Counted from the first letter of the stretch, positions 46,502 to 57,862 are shown. The stretch is 64,000 nt of DNA from an uncultured Ectothiorhodospiraceae bacterium (GCA_913055565.1 CAJXKP010000001.1:99248-163247), one strand, 5' to 3'. Notes: a model not told the origin generated them from the sequence alone. Program-made: numbers and translations.

Positions 46502-47491
46502 ATGACCCCGCGGCGCCCCCTAATCGCGCTGGGCGCTCTGGCGATGGCGTCTGTGGCCAGCTTCGCTTTAGCCGCCGCCGTCGGCAGCATGAGCCTGGGG
46601 TGGCCCGATCTCGCCGCCGCCTTGACCGGCGAGGCCAATGGCCTAGCCCACTCCATTGTCTGGCAACTGCGTCTGCCCCGAGCCGCGACGGCCTTCATCG
46701 TGGGCGGCCTGCTCGGACTGGCCGGTGCGCTCATGCAGGTCCTGCTGCGCAACCCCCTGGCCGACCCCTACGTACTGGGCATCTCCGGTGGCGCGGCCGT
46801 GGGGGCGCTGGGCACCATCATCCTCGGGCTCGGCGCCGTGGCCGTCTCGGGTGGGGCGATGGCGGGGGCCCTACTGTCCATGGTGCTGGTCTTCGGCCTG
46901 AGTCACGGCCGCGGCGGTTGGACGCCGACGCGATTATTGCTCAACGGCATCGTCGTCGCCTCCGGCTGGGGCGCCATAATCAGCTTCCTGCTCTCCGTGG
47001 GACCGACACGGGAGCTGCGCGGCATGCTATTCTGGCTCATGGGCGATCTCTCCGCCAGCGGCGGCCCCGGCTGGGCCTTGCCCGTGCTGCCGATCGGGCT
47101 CGCCATCGCGTGGGCCCTGGCCCGGCCGCTAAACATCATGGCCCGCGGCGAGCTTCAAGCGACGGTGGTAGGCGTCAACGTCATCCCGCTACGCACCACG
47201 GTCTTCATCCTGGCATCGCTGCTCACGGCAACGGCCGTCACACTAGCCGGCAGCGTGGGCTTCGTGGGGCTCGTGGTACCCCACATCCTGCGCCTGGCCC
47301 TGGGCAACGACCACCGCCTGCTGCTGCCGGCCACCGTCCTGGGCGGCGGCATCCTGCTCGTGGTCGCGGACACACTCGCTCGAACCGTCATCGCCCCCCA
47401 GCAGTTGCCCGTGGGCGTGCTATCAGCCCTCATCGGCGTGCCCGTGTTCCTCCTCCTGCTCTACCGCGGCCGCACGGGATCCACACCGTGA
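46502..47491 (+). CDS. FecCD family ABC transporter permease
   Basis: The 329-residue protein has about ten membrane helices and FecCD/BtuC markers: L-R-L-P-R-A near residue 58, G-A-L-M-Q-V-L-L-R-N-P-L-A-D-P-Y-V-L-G and G-F-V-G-L-V-V-P-H. It would import cobalamin, heme or a ferric siderophore across the inner membrane. No binding protein, TonB receptor or cobalamin riboswitch is present here, so the substrate stays open. Its stop overlaps the GTG start of the ATPase gene by four bases. Confidence 0.9.
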   Translation: MTPRRPLIALGALAMASVASFALAAAVGSMSLGWPDLAAALTGEANGLAHSIVWQLRLPRAATAFIVGGLLGLAGALMQVLLRNPLADPYVLGISGGAAVGALGTIILGLGAVAVSGGAMAGALLSMVLVFGLSHGRGGWTPTRLLLNGIVVASGWGAIISFLLSVGPTRELRGMLFWLMGDLSASGGPGWALPVLPIGLAIAWALARPLNIMARGELQATVVGVNVIPLRTTVFILASLLTATAVTLAGSVGFVGLVVPHILRLALGNDHRLLLPATVLGGGILLVVADTLARTVIAPQQLPVGVLSALIGVPVFLLLLYRGRTGSTP

Positions 47492-48246
47492 CACTACTGC
47501 GCACCCGCGGACTGACCGTCACCGTCGGCGAGCACACCATCTGCCGGGACCTCGATCTGGAAGTGGGCGAAGGCCAGCGCTGGGCCCTTCTCGGCGGTAA
47601 CGGCGCCGGCAAGACGACGCTCTTGCACAGCCTTATCGGGCTCCATACGGAATTAACCGGGCGCGTAGAACTCGCCGGCGAGCCCCTGGACCGGCTCGCT
47701 CGGCGGCGCACCGCCCAGCTGGCCGGGCTACTGCCCCAGGACAGCAGCGATCCATTCCCGGCGACGGTACTGGAGACCGCCCTAATCGGCCGCCACCCGC
47801 ACCTGGGCCCGTGGCAATGGGAGGGCGCCGCCGACTACGCCGCCGCCCGTCGCGCGCTCGCGCAGGTGGGCCTGGAAACGCTGGAGGACCGCGATGTTCT
47901 CACCCTCTCCGGCGGCGAGCGCCGGCGTCTGGCCCTGGCCACCCTGATGACCCAGGACCCGATCCTATGGCTCCTCGACGAGCCCACCAATCACCTCGAC
48001 CTCCACCATCAGGTCACCCTCCTCCAGCGCGTCGCCGAGCGCCACAGCGGGGCGACGCTCATGAGCCTGCACGACGTCAATCTCGCCGAGCGCTTCGGCA
48101 CCCATGCCCTGCTGCTCTTCGGCGATGGCGATGCCCTTGCCGGCTCCGTTGCTCAGGTATTGGATAGCGCCGTTCTGAGCCGCCTCTACCAGCACCCCAT
48201 ACGCCAGGTAGACGACGGCGCTAGGCGCCTGTTCATCGCGGAGTAA
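47488..48246 (+). CDS. ABC transporter ATP-binding protein (FecE/BtuD-like)
   Basis: The 252-residue ATPase has Walker A G-G-N-G-A-G-K-T-T, the Q-loop L-L-P-Q-D, the signature L-S-G-G-E-R-R-R, Walker B I-L-W-L-L-D-E-P-T-N-H-L-D, and the H-loop M-S-L-H-D-V. It energises the FecCD permease just upstream, with which it shares a GTGA overlap. A much longer frame starting at 46600 is an out-of-frame shadow of the permease and is not used. Confidence 0.9.
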   Translation: MTLLRTRGLTVTVGEHTICRDLDLEVGEGQRWALLGGNGAGKTTLLHSLIGLHTELTGRVELAGEPLDRLARRRTAQLAGLLPQDSSDPFPATVLETALIGRHPHLGPWQWEGAADYAAARRALAQVGLETLEDRDVLTLSGGERRRLALATLMTQDPILWLLDEPTNHLDLHHQVTLLQRVAERHSGATLMSLHDVNLAERFGTHALLLFGDGDALAGSVAQVLDSAVLSRLYQHPIRQVDDGARRLFIAE

Positions 48247-48346
48247 ACCGTCGAACCGCGGCCGAGGGCATGGGCCCAAGCGGCTGGCGTCACGGAACCC
48301 ATGCGCTACGCTCCCTAGTGATGGGTGCCATAACACGGAGGCGACC

Positions 48347-48571
48347 ATGCCGAGCCATCGAGCCGTAATCTACCGTGACCCCTACACCGGCGACGAGACC
48401 GCCCTAACGGGGCCGGAAACGGCCTATTATCCCGAGGCCAGACTGGTCGAAGCGGCCGTCGCCGAGGCCCACGCGCTGGGGCTCATCGGCGAGGAGCCGC
48501 CCATGGTCCCGGAGCTGGTACTCAGACGGAACGTCTACATCGGTGCCGCCGCAACGGCCGGCGCCGGCTAG
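48347..48571 (+). CDS. Small uncharacterised protein
   Basis: The 74-residue protein has a GGAGG ribosome site five bases before its ATG. It starts M-P-S-H-R-A-V-I-Y-R-D-P-Y-T-G and continues with a helical E-A-A-V-A-E-A-H-A-L segment; the tail is alanine/glycine-rich. No family is recognised. It stands alone between the ABC operon and the SDR gene, and base usage resembles its neighbours. Confidence 0.5.
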   Translation: MPSHRAVIYRDPYTGDETALTGPETAYYPEARLVEAAVAEAHALGLIGEEPPMVPELVLRRNVYIGAAATAGAG

Positions 48572-48705
48572 CCAGGCTACCGATGCACCCGTGGGATGGC
48601 CGACTGACGGATCCTCCGCCGCCGGCCATCCCAGCCCTGATCCGCCCGGCGTTCGCCCTCTAGCGTCAGTTGCCTTAGGCTTGATGCCGCGTACTGGAGG
48701 CATCT

Positions 48706-49479
48706 ATGGCACTAGCCGTCATCACGGGCGCGGGCTCGGGTATCGGGGCCGCTACGGCTCACGCCCTGGCAGCGCGCGGGCACTCGTTAGCCCTCGTCGG
48801 GCGGTCCGGGGCCGTCGAGGACACACGTGACGCCATCGCTCGCGAGACCGCTGGCGTTCAGGTCTACTGCCACCAGGTCGACCTCGCGGTACCGACCGAT
48901 CGCGCCGCCCTGGTCCGGGCAATCCAGCGGATCATCCGGGATGATGGGCATCAGCTCACCGGCGTGGTCCACGCGGCCGGCGTTGGCACACCCGCCGCTA
49001 ACTTGGCGTCGCTGGTTACAGGCGATCTCGAGCATGCGATGGCCGTTAACCTCACCGCACCCCTCGAGATCACACGCGATCTACTGCCGGCCCTTACAGG
49101 CTGCCCGGGCGGCGCCCGAGTACTGCTCATCGGCGCCGGCATCGATGAGAGGCCACAGCCTGGGACCGGTAGCTACGGCATTAGCAAGATGGCGCTCAAA
49201 CGCCTAGGGCATCAGTTACGCACCGACCTCGCCCACGAGGGTCACGAACACGACCCGGCGGTCGGTCTGTTCCAGCCCGGCGTGGTCGACACCCCGGGGC
49301 TGAGGGCCCATATCGCGGCCGCCCGCGACTGCGCCTTGCCCCATGCCGACTATCTGGCGGAGCGATTGGCCCAAGGCCAGGCCTACACCCCAGCCACCGT
49401 AGGCGAGGCCATCACCAGCCTGCTACTGGACACCGCGGCTGCCGCCTTCGAGGGCCAGGAGTGGCGCCCGCACGATTGA
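48706..49479 (+). CDS. Short-chain dehydrogenase/reductase family protein
   Basis: The 257-residue protein has the SDR nucleotide motif T-G-A-G-S-G-I-G, the H-A-A-G motif, and the catalytic Y-x3-K in G-S-Y-G-I-S-K. The catalytic serine expected 13 residues before the tyrosine is alanine (L-L-I-G-A-G-I), which would weaken classical SDR catalysis. It resembles sepiapterin-reductase/YueD-type benzil reductases in layout. Substrate and activity are uncertain. Confidence 0.85.
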   Translation: MALAVITGAGSGIGAATAHALAARGHSLALVGRSGAVEDTRDAIARETAGVQVYCHQVDLAVPTDRAALVRAIQRIIRDDGHQLTGVVHAAGVGTPAANLASLVTGDLEHAMAVNLTAPLEITRDLLPALTGCPGGARVLLIGAGIDERPQPGTGSYGISKMALKRLGHQLRTDLAHEGHEHDPAVGLFQPGVVDTPGLRAHIAAARDCALPHADYLAERLAQGQAYTPATVGEAITSLLLDTAAAAFEGQEWRPHD

Positions 49480-49502
49480 CTGCCCTCGTCACATCGCGCC
49501 TA

Positions 49503-49657
49503 GAGAAACGCTGAACAACTCGCACGAGCCTCTGGCCGCGCACAGGCAAGGTGCGGGGGCACCACGCCGTATTGGCAGTACAGCCAAGCTCTGCGACGCT
49601 GACTGAGTGCGCGCCCAGCGGCCCCGGTGGGCGCGCGAGGGTTATTCAGCGTTTCCC
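49503..49657. repeat. MITE-like repeat family B, copy 3
   Basis: The 155-bp element has inverted ends GAGAAACGCTGAACAACTCG and CGAGGGTTATTCAGCGTTTC. Its interior (CAGTACAGCCAAGCT and a GCGCGCCC stretch) matches copy 1 directly and copy 2 in reverse. It fills the convergent gap between the SDR gene and the copper ATPase gene, ending five bases from the ATPase stop. Confidence 0.78.
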
Positions 49658-49662
49658 AGGCA

Positions 49663-51952
<2,290 letters not shown>

Positions 51953-51960
<8 letters not shown>

Positions 51961-52375
51961 TACACGCCTCCCCATTCAATGTCTCGATGATCGGACAGCC
52001 TTCGACCGGCCCGTGGCCCGAGCACTGCCGCGTGAGCTCGCCAAGGGCACGACGCATGCGCTGGAGCTCCTCGATGCGGCGCTCGATCTCGGCTAGCTTG
52101 TGCTCGGCGACCGCCTTCACCTCCGAGCGATCACCGTCGGGTGACGCCAGGGCCAGGAGCTCGCGGATCTCGCCCAGCGAGAAGCCCAACGCCTTGGCCC
52201 GGCGAATAAAGGCCAGCCGCTGCTCGGCATCCGGGTGGTAGACGCGATAGCCATTGGCTCGGCGGCCGCTTGGTTGGACTAGCCCCTCGCGCTCGTAGAA
52301 GCGGATGGTCTCGACCCCGACATCACTCGCCCGCGCGAGCTGGCCGATGGTCAGTTCTGGTTGCGACGCAGTCAT
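51953..52375 (-). CDS. MerR family copper-responsive regulator (CueR-like)
   Basis: The 140-residue protein has the MerR winged helix ([25 protein letters not shown]), a dimer coiled coil, and the metal loop [14 protein letters not shown] with two cysteines, as in CueR-type sensors. It would distort the long-spacer promoter upstream and activate its own operon with the copper ATPase when Cu+ binds. Its 3' end overlaps copA. The metal assignment rests on the ATPase and the C-x8-C loop. Confidence 0.9.
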
Positions 52376-52689
52376 GACCCGCTCGCCTTTGCTATCGCTG
52401 GTATGGGATTAGGTTAAACCCTTTAGTAGGGTACAAGGTCAAGCTCGAATCATGGGCCGGTAGGTCTGTGAGAACTCGACCGCGTCCCGACGATCCCGGC
52501 CCATGAATCGCCTGCCCCACCTCCGCGTTGACCGGCTATCAGTCGCGCGCATTGCCAGGGGCCGATCTAAGCAATCACCAGCGCTTGGCCTAAGCCCCGG
52601 GCGCGATAGCCCATCGTCGTTGACCCGCCCAATAGCCTCGGTGTTTCCTATCCGCCCTCCAACAGACTACTCGTCCGCAGGGCTCGCCG
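52376..52689. other. Divergent control region between the MerR-copA operon and the UPF0149/SEC-C gene
   Basis: This 314-base gap holds the MerR-type promoter of the copper operon in its first 67 bases. The rest has no credible gene. A TTGACC near 52619 could be a -35 box for the rightward gene, but no matching -10 at normal spacing is seen. A 177-residue frame crossing this region overlaps the SEC-C gene out of frame and is a shadow. Confidence 0.5.
52411..52442 (-). promoter_or_regulatory. MerR-type promoter/operator of the copper operon
   Basis: On the minus strand TTGACC (52442-52437) and TAACCT (52416-52411) are separated by 20 bases, the over-long spacer typical of MerR-activated promoters. 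The spacer carries a perfect dyad ACCCT-N5-AGGGT (52418-52432). Confidence 0.8.
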
Positions 52690-55119
52690 ATGAATCAACA
52701 ACTGAATCACCTTGCCGATTGCCTCAAGCGCCTCGAGCGCGCTGGACCCGATACCTTCGCGGCCGAGCTGTTGTGGTCCGATATCCCGTCCCTAATGGTC
52801 TCGCGCGATGTCGCCCGCGACCTCGTGGCGGAAGTAGCCAGCCTCGAAGCAGCACAAGCCGACGAGTCCCCGGCGCGACGCCTGTTGGAGGCTCTGCTCG
52901 ACGAGGCACGCCGCAGCGCCGAGGACGGCAAGCCGGAAGGGAGGGACTTCCTGGACGCGGCCGAGCAGCACTGCCGATCGGTAGCTACCAAGAATGTCAC
53001 CAGCATCGGGATCATGTGTCTGGGGCAAGCCTATAGCCGAGCAGACCTAGCAGTGCCGTCCGCGATCATGGAGACCCAGCGGGACCAGCTCGGTGGCATG
53101 GAAGGCGACGGCGACGCCGAGCTCCAGGATCCATCAAGCGATATCGCGCAACATCTACGGAGCCTCCTTGCGGAACTCGGCGACGACGTCGCCATCGTCT
53201 ACGAGCAGCTGAGCGAATTAATCTCGGCCATGCCCGACGATGGCTGCCAGAGGCTCATCCGTGAGATCGGCTCATGGGAGGGCGGGCACCATGCCCGACT
53301 CTGCGCCTACTGGGTCCTCGACCCGCGCGCCGCATTGGCACAGGCAGCCGCGGAGACACTCCAACAGCGCGCGAGCAACGGGCGACTCGACGGTGAGGCC
53401 GCCGGCGTCCTGGCATGGCTGCGGCCCTTCTTACCGGAAGGCACGACCCGCGAGACCATCGATGAGGCATTGGCCGCCTATCGTCGACGACATCGCACGT
53501 GGCCGGAATTGCCTACCCATGGCAACGCCGAGGTGGCCTATCTGTCCGTGCCTGACGGTGCCGGCGCCCAATACATACTCCTCAACGAGCCACGCAACGA
53601 TGGCGCCTGCTGGTCGTTCGTCCTCGCCAAGCTCGGCTACGGCATCCGCGACGCCTACGTGCGCGCGGATCTGGACGAGACCGAGGAATCCGAGCTGCTG
53701 GGCCAGCTCGGGCGAGTCAACGACGTCTACATGGTACCGCTGGCAACGGCAAAGACCCTTATCGCCGTCGCAGCCAGCGAGACCGTGGCACGTGGCGAGG
53801 CGCCGCCCCCCGGCTTGCTCGATGTCGCCGCCGCGACCGATCTAGCCGACCTGCGTCCACGCGCCATCAGTGGTCGCGCCTGGCTGACGACCTGCCTCGA
53901 TCCGGGCGACGAGATGTCGCAGTTGACGCCGCAAAAGCGCGGCCGCTGGATCAATCAAAGCCGCAACTGGGACGACCACCTAACGCTGACCTCGACGTGG
54001 TTCACGGATAACGAGCGCGTACGCCAACTGCTAGACAGATCGCCCAACGAGGACACCATGAAGCGGCGTCTGCGCGCCGAGCTCGACGAGCAACGCGCCT
54101 GGTGGGCCGAGATCTTCTATCGCAGCGCCCTGGCGACACTCGGCGGCAGCGACGCCGGCTTGAGGAATAGCATGGCCGTAACGGCCACCGCCCTGCTGGA
54201 AGGCCGCGAGATACGGCGCATCCCGGTCATGGAGACCATCATCGAGCGCTCCATTGACGCCTGGTCCGAGCGATTCGGCCCGCCCAACCTGCATGACGCC
54301 GCGGCCAGCGGTGGACCGCCCCCCAACACGGGCCAGATCGTCATCTATCCAGACGATCACCGCGGCGTGCTTGAGGCGTTCTGTCAACGCGCCCGGGCCA
54401 ACGGCACCTGGCTGACGGACTACTACGGCCTGCACGGTTACCTCTTCGGTATCGCCACCAATCCCGAACTCATCCAACCCTCGGAATGGCTAACGCTTCT
54501 GCTCGGTGACCCGGAGTCGGCCGACGCAGCCGTCGACAATAACGCCCAGGCCCAGGAGCTCATCCAGGCGATCATGGAGGCCTACAACACCATCAACGAG
54601 TGCCTTATCGAGGGCGAGCCCGCCCTGCCCGACGGCGCGCAACCAGCCGAGGACCCTAAGCGCGATGGCCAGCCCGAGGCCCCGATTCGCCAATGGGTAA
54701 CCGGCTTTTGCATCGCCGTTGAGACATTCGGCGACGCCGCCGAGCGTAAAGCAGCGAGCGTTGCCGAAGGCGACGCGGAGGGCGACGTGGTCGAGAGGGC
54801 CTACCTAACGGCACGCATGCTCGCCGACCCGGAAGCGCTCGCGAAGACCGCCAAGGCGGAGGGCAACGACATCCCGACGGAGCAAGTCGTCGACAGCGCC
54901 GTGCGGCAAATGCCGAGGGCGCTGCTGGAGCTGGCAGCCGTCGCGCAACGCTACCGCCAAACCGATGGCGCTGGGCTCGACCAGGAGCCGGTTATGCCTA
55001 CCAAGCCAACACCGCCACGACCCGCCCGCAGCGAGAAGGTTGGCCGTAACCAACCCTGCCCCTGCGGCAGCGGTAAGAAATACAAGCGCTGCTGCGGCAA
55101 TCGCGCCAGCCGGGGCTGA
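52690..55119 (+). CDS. Large protein with UPF0149 and SEC-C domains
   Basis: The 809-residue soluble protein has an N-terminal region of about 550 residues that I do not recognise; it is mostly helical, with a beta-rich patch near 280-330. Then comes a UPF0149/YecA-like helical domain at about 573-690 (G-Y-L-F-G-I-A-T-N-P-E-L-I, then W-V-T-G-F-C-I-A-V). A proline-rich linker follows, and a C-terminal SEC-C zinc motif near 785-805 (N-Q-P-C-P-C-G-S-G-K-K-Y-K-R-C-C). SEC-C motifs bind SecB or ribosomes in SecA and YecA. No signal peptide is present. It stands alone between the copper operon and ahcY. The ATG at 52690 follows a modest AGGG site. Confidence 0.75.
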   Translation: MNQQLNHLADCLKRLERAGPDTFAAELLWSDIPSLMVSRDVARDLVAEVASLEAAQADESPARRLLEALLDEARRSAEDGKPEGRDFLDAAEQHCRSVATKNVTSIGIMCLGQAYSRADLAVPSAIMETQRDQLGGMEGDGDAELQDPSSDIAQHLRSLLAELGDDVAIVYEQLSELISAMPDDGCQRLIREIGSWEGGHHARLCAYWVLDPRAALAQAAAETLQQRASNGRLDGEAAGVLAWLRPFLPEGTTRETIDEALAAYRRRHRTWPELPTHGNAEVAYLSVPDGAGAQYILLNEPRNDGACWSFVLAKLGYGIRDAYVRADLDETEESELLGQLGRVNDVYMVPLATAKTLIAVAASETVARGEAPPPGLLDVAAATDLADLRPRAISGRAWLTTCLDPGDEMSQLTPQKRGRWINQSRNWDDHLTLTSTWFTDNERVRQLLDRSPNEDTMKRRLRAELDEQRAWWAEIFYRSALATLGGSDAGLRNSMAVTATALLEGREIRRIPVMETIIERSIDAWSERFGPPNLHDAAASGGPPPNTGQIVIYPDDHRGVLEAFCQRARANGTWLTDYYGLHGYLFGIATNPELIQPSEWLTLLLGDPESADAAVDNNAQAQELIQAIMEAYNTINECLIEGEPALPDGAQPAEDPKRDGQPEAPIRQWVTGFCIAVETFGDAAERKAASVAEGDAEGDVVERAYLTARMLADPEALAKTAKAEGNDIPTEQVVDSAVRQMPRALLELAAVAQRYRQTDGAGLDQEPVMPTKPTPPRPARSEKVGRNQPCPCGSGKKYKRCCGNRASRG

Positions 55120-55597
55120 GATGCCGGCATGGGGAAATGCCCGGTCATCCCGGCAGGGTCCAAAGGCGCCCTATGATCCAGAGCGCGGACGCCATCATCG
55201 TACGGCAACCCCCTCCGATCTGGCAGCGGTTTATCCCAGCGCTCTGGGTGGCCTAACCCATGCGCACTAACGCCACCCCTGTCTCAATTGCCAGGGCGGA
55301 TCAATCCAGCCCAAGACCCCGGGGTGGGCCAAGCGCCTATCAGACAGCCATTCCCATGTTGGCCTTCGAGGTGATCGCTTTAGCTTCTGCCGAGGGCGTC
55401 TGCGGCCAGGGAAGGCCGCACTCGAGGCTCCAGGGAAGCTCGAGGGCGTCCCTCGGCAGGGAGTAACCCGGCCACGCGCCCTCCTGGCAATCACATAACT
55501 AGAATTGCTGCCCATCAGAGGCACTGTTTAGCGTCCATCCCACCGGAACGCTAGAATCTCGCATCTCCTCACCGCCGACAACATTGCAGGGGTCAGC
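55120..55597. other. Gene-free region containing repeat A copy 3
   Basis: This 478-base gap between the SEC-C gene and ahcY has no plausible gene. About a third of it is repeat A (55345-55510). The flanks show no clear terminator, and no SAH-riboswitch-like fold was recognised before ahcY. Confidence 0.6.
55345..55510. repeat. Palindromic repeat family A, copy 3
   Basis: The 166-bp element starts with a decayed end CAGCCATTCCCATG and finishes with AACTAGAATTGCTG. The inner pair CTGCCGAGGG/CCCTCGGCAG and the GCGGCC/GGCCGC hairpin of the core are intact. Core and arms are arranged as in copy 1, while its right arm is closest in sequence to the left arm of copy 2. Confidence 0.85.
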
Positions 55598-56854
55598 ATG
55601 GCAGCCGTGGACGTGGACTCAGGTCGCCGGAAACTCGATTGGGCGCGGGCGCACATGCCCATTCATGCGCGCCTTCGCCAGCGCTTCGGCGAGACCCAGC
55701 CGTTCGCCGACACCGTGGTCGCCGTGTGCTCGCACGTCGAGGCGAAGACCGGCGTCTTCATCGAGACCCTGGCCGCCGCCGGGGCGGAGGTGGTCTTCAC
55801 GGGCAGCGAGCCCATGTCCAGCCAGGACGACGTCATGGCGGCGCTCGCCGAGCAAAGCGGCATCACCGGTCATATGCGCCATGGCGTGAGCGACGACGAG
55901 CTCGCCCGGTTACACGAGACCGTTCTCGACCATAGCCCCAACTTCATCCTGGACGATGCCGCCGAGCTGACCGCCCGCTGGGTCGCCCGGCATCCGAACG
56001 CGGCCGCCGGTCTAGTCGGCACCTGCGAGCAGACCACCACCGGTGTGCAACGCCTGCAGGCGATGGTCGGGCAGGGCGTGCTGCATTTCCCCGCCTACGC
56101 GGTCAATGACACGCCCATGAAGCACTACTTCGACAACGTCCACGGCACCGGCGAATCCACGCTCACCAACCTCTGCCAGGCCACCAACCTGTTGCTCGCC
56201 GGCCAGCGGGTGGTTATTGCCGGTTTCGGCTACTGCGGCCGCGGCCTGGCCGAGAAGGCCCGGGGCTGGAATGCTCGCGTGATCGTCACCGAGGTTGACC
56301 CCCGCCGAGCGCTAGAGGCGCATATGGCCGGCTTCGACGTCATGCCGATGAGCGAGGCCGCGCGCTGGGGTGATTTCTTCATCACCGCCACCGGCAACCG
56401 CGATGTCCTGCGTGACGGCCATTTCCGGCAGATGAAAGACGGCGCGGTGCTGGCCAACGCCGGCCACTTCAACATCGAGATCAATGCCGATGACCTGGCC
56501 GGGATGGCCGAAACCCGCCGCGAGGTTCGCGACGGAGTGGAGGAGTTCACCCTCAACGACGGTCGCCGGCTCAACCTGCTGGCCGAGGGGCGTCTGGCCA
56601 ACCTGGCCGCGCCCACGGCCATGGGCCACCCGGCGGAGGTTATGGACCAGACCTTCGGGACCCAGTTAATGGCCGCGGTGGATCTGATGGAGCGCCGGAA
56701 CGATCTCAATGCCGGCGTTCACCCCGTCCCGGACGCCGTCGACCGCGAGGTCGCCGAGATCAAGCTGGCAACCCTGGAGGTCGGCATCGACGAGCTTACC
56801 GAGACCCAGCAACGCTTTGCCGAGGCCTGGCGTACCGAAGACATCAAGGCCTGA
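55598..56854 (+). CDS. ahcY: Adenosylhomocysteinase
   Basis: The 418-residue NAD-dependent enzyme hydrolyses S-adenosylhomocysteine to adenosine and homocysteine. It has N-F-I-L-D-D-A-A-E-L, G-T-C-E-Q-T-T-T-G-V, N-D-T-P-M-K-H-Y-F-D-N with active-site Lys and Asp, and the NAD motif G-F-G-Y-C-G-R-G. The short length, the Y-C-G-R-G variant and the lack of the usual C-terminal K-P-x-x-Y-R-Y end fit the compact archaeal/Thermotoga-type subgroup rather than the longer common proteobacterial form. Horizontal origin is possible but not shown. PPK2 follows after a 183-base leader. Confidence 0.92.
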   Translation: MAAVDVDSGRRKLDWARAHMPIHARLRQRFGETQPFADTVVAVCSHVEAKTGVFIETLAAAGAEVVFTGSEPMSSQDDVMAALAEQSGITGHMRHGVSDDELARLHETVLDHSPNFILDDAAELTARWVARHPNAAAGLVGTCEQTTTGVQRLQAMVGQGVLHFPAYAVNDTPMKHYFDNVHGTGESTLTNLCQATNLLLAGQRVVIAGFGYCGRGLAEKARGWNARVIVTEVDPRRALEAHMAGFDVMPMSEAARWGDFFITATGNRDVLRDGHFRQMKDGAVLANAGHFNIEINADDLAGMAETRREVRDGVEEFTLNDGRRLNLLAEGRLANLAAPTAMGHPAEVMDQTFGTQLMAAVDLMERRNDLNAGVHPVPDAVDREVAEIKLATLEVGIDELTETQQRFAEAWRTEDIKA

Positions 56855-57037
56855 CGGGCGGCGCCAGCCCGGCCAAGCGCGGCAAGAGCCGGTATAGTAG
56901 CGTCGGCGATGAGCGTCCCGTTACCGAACGGCGAGGTGGCCTGTACCGGCAGCCGGCCGTTAATCGGGTAACTGTGCAGCGCCCGTTGGATCATGGGTGA
57001 CTAAGGTTACCCGCCACGGCCCCAAGGAGTCCGACCC

Positions 57038-57862
57038 ATGGCACCAATTGACGCGCTGCCCGCCGCGCGATGGCAGTACGACCCGAACCAGCCGCACCTG
57101 AGCGCCTACGCCACGGCCCTGTCCAACGAGACGGTCACGCCGGATCTAACATCGAGCCTCACGACCATCGGCGAGCACCAGCGCCGCTTGCGCGCCCAAC
57201 GTCGGCGTGGACTATTGCTCGTCCTCCACGGGCTCGACGCTAGCGGCAAGGACAGCCTCATCCGCGTGCTGGCGCGCTACATGGATCCGGCCGCCTTCCA
57301 CGCCTGGTCCTTCGGTAGGCCCATCGGCACCGAGACCCAACACGACTTCCTCTGGCGCATCACCCCCTGGCTACCCGCCTACGGTGACGTCGCCGCGTTT
57401 AATCGTGGCCACCACGAAGTGGTCATCGCCGAGCGCGCCTGGCCCGTCCATACGGCGGATCACTACGACTGGCCGACGCGCTACGCCGCCCTGCGCCACT
57501 TTGAGGCCCATCTGGCGCAGGAGGGCACGCGAATCCTTAAATTCTGGTTGCACCTATCTCAAGAAGAGCACCGCCAACGACTGCTCAAGCGCCTTGATCG
57601 GCCCCACAAGCGCTGGAAGTTCGACGCCGCCGATATCGATGCCTGGGACCGGCGCAGCGAGCTGCTGGGCTACGTCGAGGACGCGCTCACCGCCACCCAC
57701 ATCCCCGAGGCCCCCTGGTTCGTCATCCCCGCCGACCACAAGCCAACCGCACGCGCCGTGGTCGCCGCCATCGTGGCCCAAGAGCTTGAGACCCTGGCCC
57801 CCGACTACCCCACGGCGGACGACCAGATCCTGACCAGCTATCGGGAGCGGCTGACTGAATGA
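57038..57862 (+). CDS. Polyphosphate kinase 2 family protein
   Basis: The 274-residue protein has the PPK2 fold: Walker A G-L-D-A-S-G-K-D-S at about 65-73, Walker B region F-N-R-G-H-H-E-V-V-I-A-E-R, and the lid H-L-S-Q-E-E-H-R-Q-R-L-L-K-R. PPK2 enzymes use polyphosphate to phosphorylate nucleoside mono- or diphosphates. The G-H-H-E in place of the usual S-H-Y-E makes exact class assignment unsafe. CAAGGAG precedes the ATG. The leader has a GGGTGAC/GTTACCC hairpin just upstream. Confidence 0.85.
   Translation: MAPIDALPAARWQYDPNQPHLSAYATALSNETVTPDLTSSLTTIGEHQRRLRAQRRRGLLLVLHGLDASGKDSLIRVLARYMDPAAFHAWSFGRPIGTETQHDFLWRITPWLPAYGDVAAFNRGHHEVVIAERAWPVHTADHYDWPTRYAALRHFEAHLAQEGTRILKFWLHLSQEEHRQRLLKRLDRPHKRWKFDAADIDAWDRRSELLGYVEDALTATHIPEAPWFVIPADHKPTARAVVAAIVAQELETLAPDYPTADDQILTSYRERLTE

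Noticed and set aside
46600..47487. N-terminal extension of the ABC ATPase frame
   Set aside because: This part is out of frame over the permease gene; the ATPase family starts at GTG 47488 with a GTGA overlap.
52503..53036. 177-residue frame before and inside the UPF0149/SEC-C gene
   Set aside because: It overlaps a long supported gene in another frame and is Arg/Pro/Ser-rich, as expected of a shadow.
55511..55597. Possible SAH riboswitch before ahcY
   Set aside because: The conserved SAH-aptamer stems and junction sequence could not be found.
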